Shown here piece by piece: positions 45,863 to 55,861 of a stretch of 64,000 nucleotides of DNA (its first letter is position 1; every line of letters begins with the position of its first letter). A model generated the notes under the pieces. The model searched no databases. It was not told where the DNA came from and was given only the letters and a program-made list of their open reading frames with translations. The position numbers and the translations under genes are program-made. The stretch lies in NCBI GenBank assembly GCA_028751875.1, contig CM054165.1, positions 20,824,896-20,888,895 of the forward strand. The letters run 5' to 3'. The stretch is from Rapana venosa (lineage: Eukaryota > Mollusca > Gastropoda > Neogastropoda > Muricidae).

Positions 45863-46702
45863 CGCCATGGCGCTGTGGTTAGGTAGCGCCTTAGGTTACA
45901 GACTGGAATGTCGCTGGTTCGAATCCCGTAAGAGTCATAGGGATTTTTTCCGACTCCTACCCAGAGTGAGTGTGTTGTGGGCTCAGTGGGAAGACTGGGA
46001 CCACACAGTCGAGCTTCATCCACTTAACGGATGCAAGTTTGAGAGTATTGCTCAAATTACCTGACCAACACTGCAGGTGTCTGTATCTCTCGGGGCCTGG
46101 TTGACGCCGGGATATATTATTGATAGTAAGCGTAGAGTACAACCCTGTCATGTAGTCTCAAAGCATATCACCTTCCATAGCAGCATCATTACTTCATCGT
46201 CATTATCATTGATCATCATGCAATAACCAAATTGTCTCTGATTCGGTGGTCCCAGTTGCTCTGGTCTCATGGTGACCTCAGATTCGGTTTCCCCATACAC
46301 TTCTGTGCCTGGGGTGGTGAGTTTGTGTCAAAGCCTTTAGGGTTGGATGTTCAAGGGGGGCGGTCGTTGGAGGGACGTTGTGGTGGCTGCAACCTCGGGT
46401 GGGCAACTCACTCAGTCTGGCTCCGCGACTGAGCTAATACTGTCGTTAGTAGGGGGCTTAGGAGGTGGTGTCCTGCGTATGTTCGCTCAGAACAGGCACC
46501 ACTGAACACCACCAAAGTGACCCAGCAGCAGCGCAGGGCCCCTCTGGCTGGTGGCTCCACGGCGGCCTGATATTGATGGGTTCCCTGTGGACTTTCGACC
46601 CTGGAGGATGCGACATTAGGAATCTGGGTGTGGCTGTAGCGGGGAGATTGAGATGAGCGGCGTGGGAACAGAGGGACAGGAACGTCACAGAAGATGAGGC
46701 AG
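45863..46702 (+). mobile_element. LRE: tRNA-headed element of about 850 bp, copy 2
   Basis: Collinear with 41,855-42,717 in opposite orientation: gccatggcgctgtggttagg, B box ggttcgaatccc, gggaccacacagtcgagctt, ctcggggcctggttgacgcc, then gtctctgattcggtggtccc, ctccgcgactgagctaatac and the 3' end gtcacagaagatgaggcagc. The two copies differ by many substitutions and small indels, so the family is not young. Confidence 0.8.
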
Positions 46703-46756
46703 CAACACACACACAAAAATCTTTATTCAGAAAACATGAACAATACTCACACACAC

Positions 46757-47030
46757 AAGGGGATATTGTTCCCTAGAGTTAACATCAGTGCCGACTCTAC
46801 TCTCCCCAAAAGTCCTTCGGATGAGACTATAAACCGAGGCCCCGTGTGCGAACGCATGCAGAACATCTTGCGCACACGTTAAAACCCTTTCCGCTTTTCG
46901 GAAGAGTAGGCCATTGTGTGCCGGTGGGAACGGATGACAACATTTGCAAAACTGCATACACACGGGCACTGGATGCAAAAAAGCACACAAGTACTTATTC
47001 CATTATCCTCAAATATAAAAGAATATAAAA
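46757..47030 (+). mobile_element. SINE-A, 5'-truncated next to (CA)n
   Basis: Begins at ggggatattgttccctagag directly after a CA run and lacks the tRNA-like head. Core tccttcggatgagactataa and a degraded tail atcctcaaatataaaagaat are present. Confidence 0.9.
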
Positions 47031-47217
47031 AAGCAATAGCAAGCAACTAGCCTATGGCATGCTCGAAACGATCTATTTGAGTCGAACGTGTCTGTTCACG
47101 TAAAAATAAAACAAATCCTACACATACACACACAAATTTGAAAACCAAAAACAAATTGCAACACTTATTATTATTTATGGCCGATTTTCTGACCTTATAA
47201 TTATTATCAATTATGAC

Positions 47218-47293
47218 CGACTGTGGCGGGAAGATTGGAATGAGCGGCGTGGGAACAGCAGGCTTGATACGCCACAGAAGATGAGGCAGCAAA
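47218..47293 (+). mobile_element. LRE 3' fragment
   Basis: gactgtggcgggaagattgg, gagcggcgtgggaacagcag and cacagaagatgaggcagcaa match the last 75 nt of the LRE. It suggests 5' truncation as in retroposition and fixes the 3' end of the family at gaggcagcaaaa. Confidence 0.8.
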
Positions 47294-47499
47294 ATTAAAA
47301 ATGAATTCCAGCACTTGGTTTTGATATTCTGGATGACATATAGAAGCCGTTTGTTGATGAAGGATGATAACAGAGATGTCGTGTTACCGTTTCGGCTTAA
47401 AATTAAAAATATCTCATCCTATCTGATTGATTATGGGTCAGGGTGACACCAGACACACACGTAACTAGCTATCATTTTTTTTGTTTGTTTGTTTTTAAA

Positions 47500-48095
47500 A
47501 ACTCTCTTCTCTACTTTTCGCTTCTCTCTTCTCTTTTCTTCTCTCTTCTCTTTTCTTTTCTCTTTTCTTTTCTTCACTCTTCCCTTCCTTCTTTTCTCTT
47601 TTTTTGTCTTTTCTTTTCTCTTCTCTTCTCTTGTCTTGTCTTTTCTTCTCTCTTTTCTTCTTTTCTCTTTTTTTCCTCTTCTCTTCTCTTCTCTTCTCTT
47701 CTCTTTTCTCTCTTTTATATTCTCTTCTCTTTCTTTCCTTCTTTTCTCTTCTCTCTTCTTGTCTTTTCTTCTCTTCTTGTCTCTCCTCTTCTCTTTTCTT
47801 CTCTCTTTTTCTTCTCTTTTCTCCTTTTCTCTTCTCTCCTCTTTTCTTCTCTTCTCTTCTCCCCTCTTCTCTCTTTCTATCTCATCTCTTCGCTTTGATA
47901 TTCTCTTCTCTTCTTTCCTCTCGTCTTTAACTCTCTTCTCTTCTCTTCTCCTCTCCTCTCCTCTACTCTTGTCTTCTCTCCTCTCCTCTCCTCTTCTCCT
48001 ATCTTCTCTTCTCTCCTCTCCTCTCTTCTCTTCTCTTTCTCTTCTCTCCTCTCCTCTCCTCCTCTCTTCTCTTCTACTCTCTTCTCTTCCCTTCT
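47500..48095 (+). repeat. (CTCTT/CTTTT)n polypyrimidine array
   Basis: About 600 nt of tcttctcttttctt units with a pentanucleotide period. Phe/Ser/Leu-rich frames are readings of the repeat. It is capable of triplex structure in principle. Confidence 0.95.
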
Positions 48096-48469
48096 TAGTC
48101 TGTATTTACAGCGCTTTATCAATTTGCATTAGTGATAGTTGGTGTTTTTTTCGGTATTTGCCTACAACATTAGTGTAATGTATGACCTATCGTCAGGTCA
48201 GAGACTCCCTCTGCTACTGGTAACCATGTAACCCAGTACCACCTGCCACATGTTGGGAGTAAACCCAACCAAAAAATCCGACCTGGAGAGGGATGGGCTC
48301 CGCCAGGTTTGATTTGCCCAAGACACACCAATGACAAAGACAGCCAGAATCTCCATACCGGATCGGTCGTCGCCCGGGTTACCAAGGACCGCGCCTTCTG
48401 TTGCTCATCAGGACAGATGTCGAAAGTATGCTACTGATGTAAAACGCAGCAAAATTCGTGCCAGACACA

Positions 48470-49300
48470 ACACCATCATTGGCACATGGAATGTACGAAC
48501 ACTAAGAGCTGCAGGCAAAGTGGAAGAACTGACACATGAGATGTCCAGATATCATTGGCACATCCTTGGGCTCTGCGAAGTCAGGTGGAAAAACATGGGA
48601 GAAACAACGACCCAGGAAGACCACAAATTATACTACAGTGGAAAACAGGATAAACATGAACACGGCGTGGGGTTTCTCGTTCACAAAGACACCGTGAACA
48701 CCGTCATGAGCTGTCAGCCTGTGTCCAGCAGACTTTTTAAACCATCCGCCTGAGAGCAACCCCCTTTAACATAACTATAGTACAGGCATACGCCCCTACA
48801 TCAGACTGCACAGATGAAGCCGTAGAAGAATTTTATGACCAGCTACAAGAGGTTCTGAATCAAACCCCAAGAAAGACATCCTCGTTGTGCAAGGCGACGG
48901 GAACGCCAAGGTAGGAGAAGATGCATGGAAAGACTGGGAGGGCGTTTGTGGGCCACATTGTAATAACCAATCAAATGAAAGAGGCTTGAGACTCCTGGAG
49001 TTTGCCAGTAACAACCACCTCCAGCTAGTGAATACACTTGGCCCACACAAGAAATCCAGAAAATGGACATGGCATAGCCCAAATGGAGAACACCACAACC
49101 AAATAGATTACATCATGGTGAAAAGACGGTTTCAGTCTAGCGTTAACATCGCACAGACACGAAGTTTTCCAGGAGCAGACATAGGGAGTGATCATGATCT
49201 TGTGATGATGACTTTCCGACTACGTCTAAAGAAAATCCACAAGCGGAACAACATCAGGATCAAATTTGACCTCGAGAAGCTGAAGGACCCAGGGTATTAG
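48470..49300 (+). pseudogene. RTE endonuclease domain
   Basis: Encodes an AP-type endonuclease that would nick target DNA before reverse transcription. GTWNVRTL (48,481-48,504) holds the metal-site Asn. LCEVRW follows near 48,572 with the catalytic Glu. HGVGFLVH lies near 48,661. The segment RKWTWHSPNGEHHNQIDYI ends near 49,112, and SDHDL (49,187-49,201) holds the terminal Asp-His pair. A frame break at about 48,750 and another near 48,860 interrupt it. Confidence 0.85.
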
Positions 49301-49344
49301 AAATTTTTCAAGCAAGGATAGGTGGAAAGTTTGCAGCACTCACT

Positions 49345-49890
49345 GTGTTAGACTCAGACATAGACACACTGACGAATATTTTCAATACAGCAGTGACTGA
49401 AACAGCAAACGAGCTTCTTGTCAAACGCCGACCAGTCAAAAAACCATGGGTCACACCTAACATCCTACAACTATGCGACAAGCGTAGAGAGTTGAAGAAA
49501 AAGAAAAATGAAACAAAAGAAAGAGCAGAACAATATAGGGCAGTCAACAAAAGAATCAGGAAGTCCATGACGGAGGCAAAAGAGAAATGGATCGGTGAAC
49601 AGTGCCAAGACATTGAAGAGAACATCAAGAAAAACAATAGCAAGAAAGCATATCAGCTGGTGAAAGACCTGACTAGCACGAAACAGAGAAAAGGTTTAAC
49701 AATCCAAGACAAAAATGGGAAGTGTCTCACTGACGACCAGGATATTCTGAACAGATGGACAGAATACTGCTCCGACCTGTATAACTATAGAACCGCAGGA
49801 GATCCAGAAGTCCTTAATGTACCCGAAAGCAAAGACACAGACAGTCACCCTACCTCCGAGAAGAAGTGGAAACAGCAGTCAGATCGCTGA
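49345..49890 (+). pseudogene. RTE linker region
   Basis: An open frame of 181 codons reads LVKRRPVKKPWVTPNI, then a Lys/Arg/Glu-rich, probably helical stretch, and KAYQLVKDLTSTKQRKG. It corresponds to the region joining endonuclease and reverse transcriptase. It is the longest unbroken part of the element. Confidence 0.8.
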
Positions 49891-50640
49891 AAAAGGGGAA
49901 GTCAGCAGGGGCTGACAACATTCCAGCTGAGTTGGTCCAAGCTGGAGGGGAAGCCATGATCAGCGCCCTACTAAGAATCTGCAACAAGATCTGGCAGACA
50001 GGAAAATGGCCAACACCATGGACGCAGTCACTCATCATCACCCTCCCCCAAGAAAGGAAATCTACAACAATGCCATAATTACCGCACAATCAGCCTCATA
50101 TGTCACCCAAGCAAGGTCATGCTGCAGATAATATGAATAGACTGAAGCCACAAGCAGAGACCATCATTGCTGAGGAACAAGCAGGTTTCAGAGCAGGCGC
50201 AGCACAACAGAACAGATATTCAACCTCAGAATACTATGTGAGCGGTACCTTCAACATCAACAAGACCTATACCACGTATTTATCGATTTAAGAAGGCATT
50301 TGACAGGGTGTGGCATGCAGCTTTGTGGGCAACCATGAACTTGTACAGCATCAATGCAAACCTGATCAGAGTCATCAAACAGCTGTACAGCGAGGCCACC
50401 ATGCAGTGTACTACAACAACAACATTGGAGAATGGTTTTCGAACAACAGTTGGAGTAAGGCAGGGCTGTCTACTCTCACCCACTCTTTTCAACATCTTCC
50501 TTGAGAGAATCATGGCTGATCACTGGAACATCATGAAGGATCAGTCAGCATTGGTGGCAGAACGATCACAAACCTCCGCTTCGCAGATGACATTGATGGA
50601 ATAGCAGGATCAGAAAAAGAGCTTGCCAGCCTAACAGAAC
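49866..50640 (+). pseudogene. RTE reverse-transcriptase domain
   Basis: Landmarks in order: LKKGKSAGADNIPAELVQAG (from about 49,884), EQAGFRAG (about 50,173), VFIDL then, after a slip, KAFDRVWH (about 50,280-50,318), GVRQGCLLSPTLFNIF (about 50,451) and the catalytic FADDID (50,580-50,597). The Asp pair is intact, but frameshifts at about 50,075, 50,200, 50,290 and 50,550 make the domain untranslatable as one chain. Confidence 0.88.
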
Positions 50641-50849
50641 ACTTGGATAAGGCCTCCAAAACATACGCATGGAAATCAGTGCAGAGAAGACCAAACTGAT
50701 GACTAATAACACCAACGGCATTAGCACTGATATCAGGGTTAATGACCAGAAGCTGGAAACAGTTTCAAAGCTTCAAGTACCTGGGAGCCATTGTAAACCG
50801 ACCAGGGATCCAAGCCAGAAGTAGTATGCAGGACTGCACAGACAATAAC

Positions 50850-51345
50850 AGCTTTGTCAAAACTAAACACCATCTGGAGAGATAAGAATATCTCACTTAT
50901 CTCCAAGATCAGACTAATGCGCTCCCTTGTCATATCCATATTTCTGTATGCCTGTGAATCATGGGCCCTGACTGCAGATTTGGAGAGAAGAGTACAGGCA
51001 ATGGAGATGAGATGCTTTCGGAGACTCCTTGGCATCTCCTACAAAGACCACATAAGCAACGAAAGCGTGCATAACAGAATCCAGCAAACCATTGGACCCT
51101 ATGAGAACCTTCTAACGATCGTGAAAAAGCGTAAACTTAAGTGGTATGGGCATGTCACAAGATCCCAAGGAATTACAAAGACATTTTGCAAGGCACTGTC
51201 CAAGAGGAAGAAGAAGAGGCAGACCAAGGAAGAGCTGGGAGGATAACATCAGTGAATGGACAGGCCTAGAACTCAACAAAACCCTGAGAAAGGCAGAACA
51301 GAGAGAAGAATGGAGGGAACTGGTTGCTGAGTCTTTGAGGGTGCC
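50850..51345 (+). pseudogene. RTE C-terminal region
   Basis: Reads KLNTIWRDKNISLISKIRLM, SIFLYACESWALTADLE, RRLLGISYKDHISNESV, then KRKLKWYGHVTRS. After a frame change it reads RGRPRKSWEDNISEWTG and ends in REEWRELVAES. This is the conserved end of RTE-type proteins, with unknown biochemical role. Confidence 0.85.
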
Positions 51346-51399
51346 CCCACGGTCGTCAGACTACGGGACAGATAGATAGATAGATAGATAGATGACCTT

Positions 51400-51597
51400 A
51401 CATTTCCACACACACGCACAGACACACACACACACACACACACACGCACAGACAGACAGACAGACACACACACCCCACACACACTGACACTCACACACAA
51501 CAACCTTGTGGTACACCTTTCCTAATCTATATCAGAAGAGAAAAAGCCTCTCGTATCTTTTAGGAGACATTGATCAAATGAAGACAGAGAGAGACAG

Positions 51598-51632
<35 letters not shown>

Positions 51633-51955
51633 GGGAGAGAGAGAAGAGCGAGAGAGAAGAGCGAGACAGAGACAGAGACAGACAGACACGGGCAGATACA
51701 GACAGACAGACAGACAGAGACAGAGACAGACAGACAGACAGACAGAGACAGACAGACAGACAGACACGGACAGATACAGACAGACAGAGAAAGGGACACA
51801 CAGAGAGACAGACAGAGAAAGAGACAGGGAGAGAGGGACATAGATAAAGAGACAGCGAGAGAGACAGAGATAGAGAGACAGAGATACAGTGTGTGTGTGT
51901 GTGTGCGTGTGCGCGCATGTGCGCGTGTGTGTATGTGTGTGTTTGTGTGTGTGTT
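51400..51955 (+). repeat. (CA)n, (GA)n, (GACA)n and (TG)n cluster
   Basis: CA with GACA (51,405-51,500), GA (51,584-51,665), GACA/GAGACA (51,666-51,885) and TG (51,889-51,952) arrays. Leu/Ser/Cys-rich frames on the minus strand are repeat readings. Confidence 0.95.
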
Positions 51956-51979
51956 TAATTTTTATTTATTTTATTTTAT

Positions 51980-52194
51980 TTATTCTTTTACATCGAGGAT
52001 AATGGAATAAGCACTCATGTGCTTTTTAACATCCAGTTCCCATGTGTATGCGGTTTTGTCAATTTTGTCATCTGTTTCCACTGACACACAATGGCCTACT
52101 CTTTCGAAAAGCGGAACAGGATTTAACGTGTGCGCAAGATGTTCTGCATGCGTTCGAACACGGGGCCTCGGTTTATAGTCTCATCCGAAGAACT
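51980..52194 (-). mobile_element. SINE-A, 5'-truncated at a (TG)n array
   Basis: Tail complement cttttacatcgaggataatg, then catccagttcccatgtgtat and core complement tagtctcatccgaagaactt, where it ends abruptly in (TG)n (52,195-52,320). The tRNA-like head is gone. Confidence 0.9.
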
Positions 52195-52206
52195 TGTGTG
52201 TGTGTG

Positions 52207-52268
<62 letters not shown>

Positions 52269-52322
52269 TGTCTGTGTGTGTGTGCATGTGTGTGTGTGTG
52301 TCTGTGTGTGAGCGAGCGCGCG
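52195..52322 (+). repeat. (TG)n at the SINE-A breakpoint
   Basis: TG array running from the SINE-A break into gcgcgcgcgc. In SINE orientation the arrangement is (CA)n then SINE-A core, as in the 31-34 kb array. Confidence 0.95.
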
Positions 52323-52530
52323 CGCGTAGCGTTGGAAACAAGAAGTGTGCACTTTTTATGCTACCTAACTTCGATGTCTTTTAATGCAATGGAATGTAGC
52401 GCATCATTCATGTGGTTTGATCTCAATGTGCAAACATGTCCTAGTCTTGCAACAAGACCATGCCGCAAGGAATAGTGCAAGGGAAGAGAAGGCGAGGCAG
52501 GCTGAAGAAGAAATGGGCAGACAACAACAA

Positions 52531-52620
52531 CAACAACATAATAATAATATTGATAATAATAATGTATGGAATTTATATAGCGCTGAATCTTGTAAAGCAA
52601 CAAATCAAAGCGCTCAGATG
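52531..52620 (-). mobile_element. L2-like LINE 3' end
   Basis: AAT-rich tail, then atgtatggaatttatatagc, gctgaatcttg and caacaaatcaaagcgctcag, the complement of the L2-like terminus. Confidence 0.7.
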
Positions 52621-52692
52621 ACATTTATATCGAGGATAATGGAGTAAGCATTCATGTGGTTTTTTTACATCCAGTCCCCGTGTGTATGCGGT
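52621..52692 (-). mobile_element. SINE-A 3' fragment
   Basis: tatatcgaggataatggagt to cccgtgtgtatgcggttt is only the last 70 nt of SINE-A. It lies between a LINE 3' end and an RTE 3' end, a three-way patchwork. Confidence 0.85.
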
Positions 52693-52840
52693 TTAACAAC
52701 ATCACTGAATGGACCGGGAAGAGCTTCTCCACAACCCAGGCACTTGCCCACAACCGCCGCAAATGGAGCCAGCTGGTGCAACGTTCGTCACTGCAGTGCC
52801 CCTAAGACCCCGGAGGGGGTTACGGGAGCAGATGAGATGA

Positions 52841-52901
<61 letters not shown>

Positions 52902-52905
52902 CATG
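52693..52905 (+). mobile_element. RTE-type 3' end with (GAT)n tail
   Basis: Frame reads NITEWTGKSFSTTQALAHNR followed by RKWSQLVQRSS and a stop, the C-terminal signature of an RTE protein different from the 48 kb copy. A (GAT)n tail covers 52,836-52,901. It is strongly 5' truncated. Confidence 0.8.
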
Positions 52906-53163
52906 TTATAACAACTATAACAACACTGTATAAAAGTTTCAGAACACTGCACCAACAACTCTTCCTTAAAAAGTATCTGTTTAAAGAAGTCAAGTCAAGT
53001 CACATATAGTGACTTTGATGATCACACAAAAAACTTTTTTTGTTTTTTTAAAAAATCTACCAGGCACTGACTGCTTTTATAATTCTGCACTCTTTTAGTA
53101 GAAGTCGAAGTTAGTTCTTCAAGTTTAACGTTCTTTCACCGAAAAGTGGTATCAGACGGTTAC

Positions 53164-53165
<2 letters not shown>

Positions 53166-53202
<37 letters not shown>

Positions 53203-53209
53203 CGTGCGA

Positions 53210-53256
<47 letters not shown>

Positions 53257-53800
53257 TGTGTGTTGTGTTTGTATGAGAGGTTTTTGTGTGTATGAGAGGT
53301 TGTGGTGTGAGAGAGAGAAATGTGAGTGCAGTGTTTATTTGTGTGAGAGAGAGATGTGCGTGCGTACGTGCGCGTGTGTGTGTTGCGGGGGGTGTGTGAA
53401 TGTGTGAGAGAGAGAAAGAAATGAGTTTGTTTGAAATGTGTGTGCGTGTATACTGTAAATTGTGTGGGCCCGTGTGTGTATGTGGGGCGTGTATGCATGC
53501 GTGTGGTATGTGTACGATTGGGCGTGTATGATTTGAGTGTGTGTGTGTGTTTGTGTGTGTACGTGCGCGCGCGCGCGTGTGTGTATGTATATAGCATGTA
53601 GTGTGTGTTTGTGTGTGTGTTTGTTTTTCTGAAATTAAAATATACGAGAGAAATTTTGTGGTTATGTGCTTGTGCCTAGTGGTGTGGGTGTTTGTGTGTA
53701 TTTGTGTGTGTGTTCGTGCTTTGTGTGCGTGTGTGCGTGTGTACGTGCGTGTGTGTGCGTGCGCGCGCGCGTGTGTGTGTGTGTATGTGTATGTGTGTTC
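53166..53800 (+). repeat. (TG)n, (TGCG)n and related arrays
   Basis: TG at 53,167-53,198, (GTGC)n at 53,199-53,256, then TG, gagaga and cgcgcgcg-containing stretches. His/Thr-rich minus-strand frames of up to 249 residues are repeat readings. Confidence 0.95.
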
Positions 53801-54193
53801 GGAGAAATCGAAGTCGAACATGACCTCCATTGCACCAACCAAGGTCGTCTCCAGTAGCACGGTGTCCTATTTGATCTGTCACAACCGTACCAGCTGTATT
53901 GACGTTATCTGTCTTCTGGAGACGGTGAGTGATGTTATATCCGTAAGGTCTGGCACTCTCCTTTTTCTCTCCTCGATGTCTGGTGTTGATCTGTCAGACT
54001 TTGTATTGAACACAGGGATGATTGGTGGTTGTCTTGATCAAGGTTTTACGTGGTTTACATTTCTGGTATTATCAAGAAGTCCGAGAAGGAAATGTGTCTG
54101 TATGTTGTTATGTTTTAGATAATGATGTAACTACAATCCCAAGTTTTCGTCTCACAATTTGTTTGATAATCTCCCCTCGTGGTGATGTCGAGG
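53801..54193 (+). other. Non-repetitive stretch with an uncertain open frame
   Basis: The plus strand keeps an open frame to 54,122. Its last roughly 100 residues lie outside the TG repeat and look compositionally ordinary (SYLICHNRTSCIDVICLLET). A donor-like acggtgagtg lies at about 53,920. No family was recognised and no second copy is seen here. It could be part of a host exon, part of a repeat, or chance. Confidence 0.3.
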
Positions 54194-54500
54194 TCCCGTC
54201 AGTATAAATAGCATCCTTCAACTCATCTTCTGGAAATTGTGTGTTAGGATTTCCCTCTTTTCTATCCCTCTCTTTGTTTCTGCTTTGTTATTTTCCTTTC
54301 CTGGCACTTCCTTCTTGTCTATTTTCTGCCCGTCTTGGTCCATTTTCCTGCCTTGTTTCCAGACAGTCTTGAAAGAGTACATTTCTCTTCCACGACCAAG
54401 TCGGCTGTGCTAGGCCTGACTTGTCAGAGGCTTAACGGCAGCGCAACGCCTTTTCGCTCATATGACAGACAATATTTCCTGTCTGAGCGACTGACGAAGG
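54194..54500 (+). mobile_element. TGE element, copy 6, best preserved
   Basis: Starts cccgtcagtataaatagcat with the TATA-like tataaata at 54,203-54,210. The pyrimidine-rich middle carries gtttctgctttgttat and tcttggtccattttcctgcc. The hairpin gcctgacttgtcagaggc is at 54,414-54,431. cgctcatatgacagacaata pairs with cctgtctgagcg (54,479-54,490) as a bulged stem, followed by gacgaaggagg and the GAA tract. Total about 305 nt plus tail. It offers a reference for the family. Confidence 0.8.
54203..54210 (+). promoter_or_regulatory. TATA-box-like motif at the 5' end of TGE
   Basis: tataaata lies 9 nt from the apparent element boundary and is also intact at 22,217-22,230 (in complement) and near 30,398. 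A position at the very edge of each copy could make the element a carried core promoter. No transcription evidence is available. Confidence 0.35.
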
Positions 54501-54563
54501 AGGAGGAGGAGATAAAGAAGAAGAAAAAAGAAGAAAAAGAAGAAGAAGAAGAAAAAGAAGAAG

Positions 54564-54595
<32 letters not shown>

Positions 54596-55445
54596 GAAGA
54601 AAGTAAAAAGAAGAAGAAAAGAGAAGAAGAAGAAGAAAAGTGAAGAAGAAGAAAAGAAGAAAAATAAAAACTTGAAAAAAACCGATTTGAAGGAGAAGAA
54701 TTTGAAGGGAAGAAGACTGCAAAGAAGAAGACTGCAAAGAAGAAGACTGAGAAGAAGAAGAAAAAGAAAGAAGAAGAAAGAAAAAAAAAGAAGAAGAAGA
54801 AGAGAAGAAGAAGCAGAAGAGAAAGAAGCAGAAGAAGAAGAAGAAGAAGAATCAAAGATGAATGCAAAGAAGAAGAAGAAGAAGTAGAAGAAGTAGAAGA
54901 AGTAAAAAGAAGAAGAAGAAGAAGAAGAAGAAGAAGAAGAAGAAGAAGAAGAAGAGCAAGAACAAGAATTTGAAGAAGAAAAAAAGAAGAATGCAAAAAA
55001 GAAGACGAATGTAAAGAAGAAGAAGAAGGAGAAGAAGAATTGCAAAGATAAGAAGAGGAAAAATTGCGAAGAAAAGAAGAGAAGAAGAAGAAGAAGAAGA
55101 AGAATTGTGAAGAAGAAGAAGAATTGTGAAGAAGAAGAAGAATTGCGAAGAAGAAGAAGAATTGCGAAGAAGAATTGCGAAGAAGAATTTGAAGAAGAAG
55201 AAGAAGAATTTGAAGAAGAAAAGAATTGCGAAGAAGAATTGCGAAGAAGAAGAAGAAGAACAACAAGAAAAACAAGAAGAACAACAACAAGAAGAACAAG
55301 AAGTACAAGAACAAGAACAAGAACAAAAAAAACCAAGATTAACAAAAACAAGAAGAACAAGAAAAACGATATTAAGAAGAAAAACAAGGTTAATAAGAAC
55401 AAGAAGAATGCCACGAAGACCAACGCAAGGAAAGAAGAAAAGCAA
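54500..55445 (+). repeat. Expanded (GAA)n tract, tail of TGE copy 6
   Basis: About 950 nt of gaagaa units with aaattgcgaagaagaattgc variants (55,070-55,250) and caagaaca variants (55,255-55,330). It shares the aattgcgaag variant with the CTT tracts at 6.3 and 9.2 kb. Frames on both strands (up to 347 residues) are repeat readings. Confidence 0.9.
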
Positions 55446-55690
55446 AGAAGAAAAGGAGACGGAGGAGAAAGAAGAAGTATTGAACCATACAAATGGGGCA
55501 CGCGGTCACATTCAATTTTGCCACAGACGTACTACTACTCGAAAGTTTCCAGGTCCTCGGAGACTATTCTGGAAAGTTACGAGAGAAGTCGGAATTAACT
55601 TGGTTTTTTATGTAACGGAATGCTACCGTCTGTTTCGTGCTGATGTACAACAGGTCATGATTTCTTGCTCAGCTGGACTTTGAGCAATGG
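55446..55690 (+). other. Non-repetitive stretch after the GAA tract
   Basis: A frame entering from the GAA tract continues for about 70 codons (GARGHIQFCHRRTTTRKFPG). It has no recognised family and depends on the repeat for its length, so a gene is not supported. Confidence 0.3.
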
Positions 55691-55696
55691 AATCTA

Positions 55697-55726
55697 TGTT
55701 TTTGTTGTTGTTGTTGTTATTGTTGC

Positions 55727-55762
<36 letters not shown>
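55697..55762 (+). repeat. (GTT)n microsatellite
   Basis: gttgttgttattgttgctgt and following units. Confidence 0.95.
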
Positions 55763-55763
<1 letters not shown>

Positions 55764-55861
55764 TAGATATCTTCATGGATGCTGAAGGTTGAGTGGATAT
55801 GAGTGTCGGAATTCAGTTACGTTGGTCCACGAAGTCAAGAGTTCGAATCTCGGTTAAAGTA

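Larger units (their letters stand above)
48180..51398 (+). mobile_element. RTE-type LINE, near full length, inactive
   Basis: A complete order of parts about 3.2 kb long: 5' leader (shared with the copy at 17,688), apurinic-type endonuclease, linker, reverse transcriptase, C-terminal region and a (GATA)n tail (51,370-51,396), the short tandem tail typical of RTE elements. Phrases in the endonuclease (W-T-W-H-S-P followed by N-Q-I-D-Y-I) and the ends of RT are of the RTE/BovB style. At least six frameshifts or stops break the frame, so it cannot transpose itself. 5'-truncated relatives of its 3' end occur at 29,714 and 36,706. Confidence 0.9.

Noticed and set aside
54424..55501. Minus-strand frames of 300-347 codons rich in Ser, Phe and Leu
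   Set aside because: They read through the (GAA)n tail of a TGE element; the complementary strand gives Lys/Glu-rich frames.
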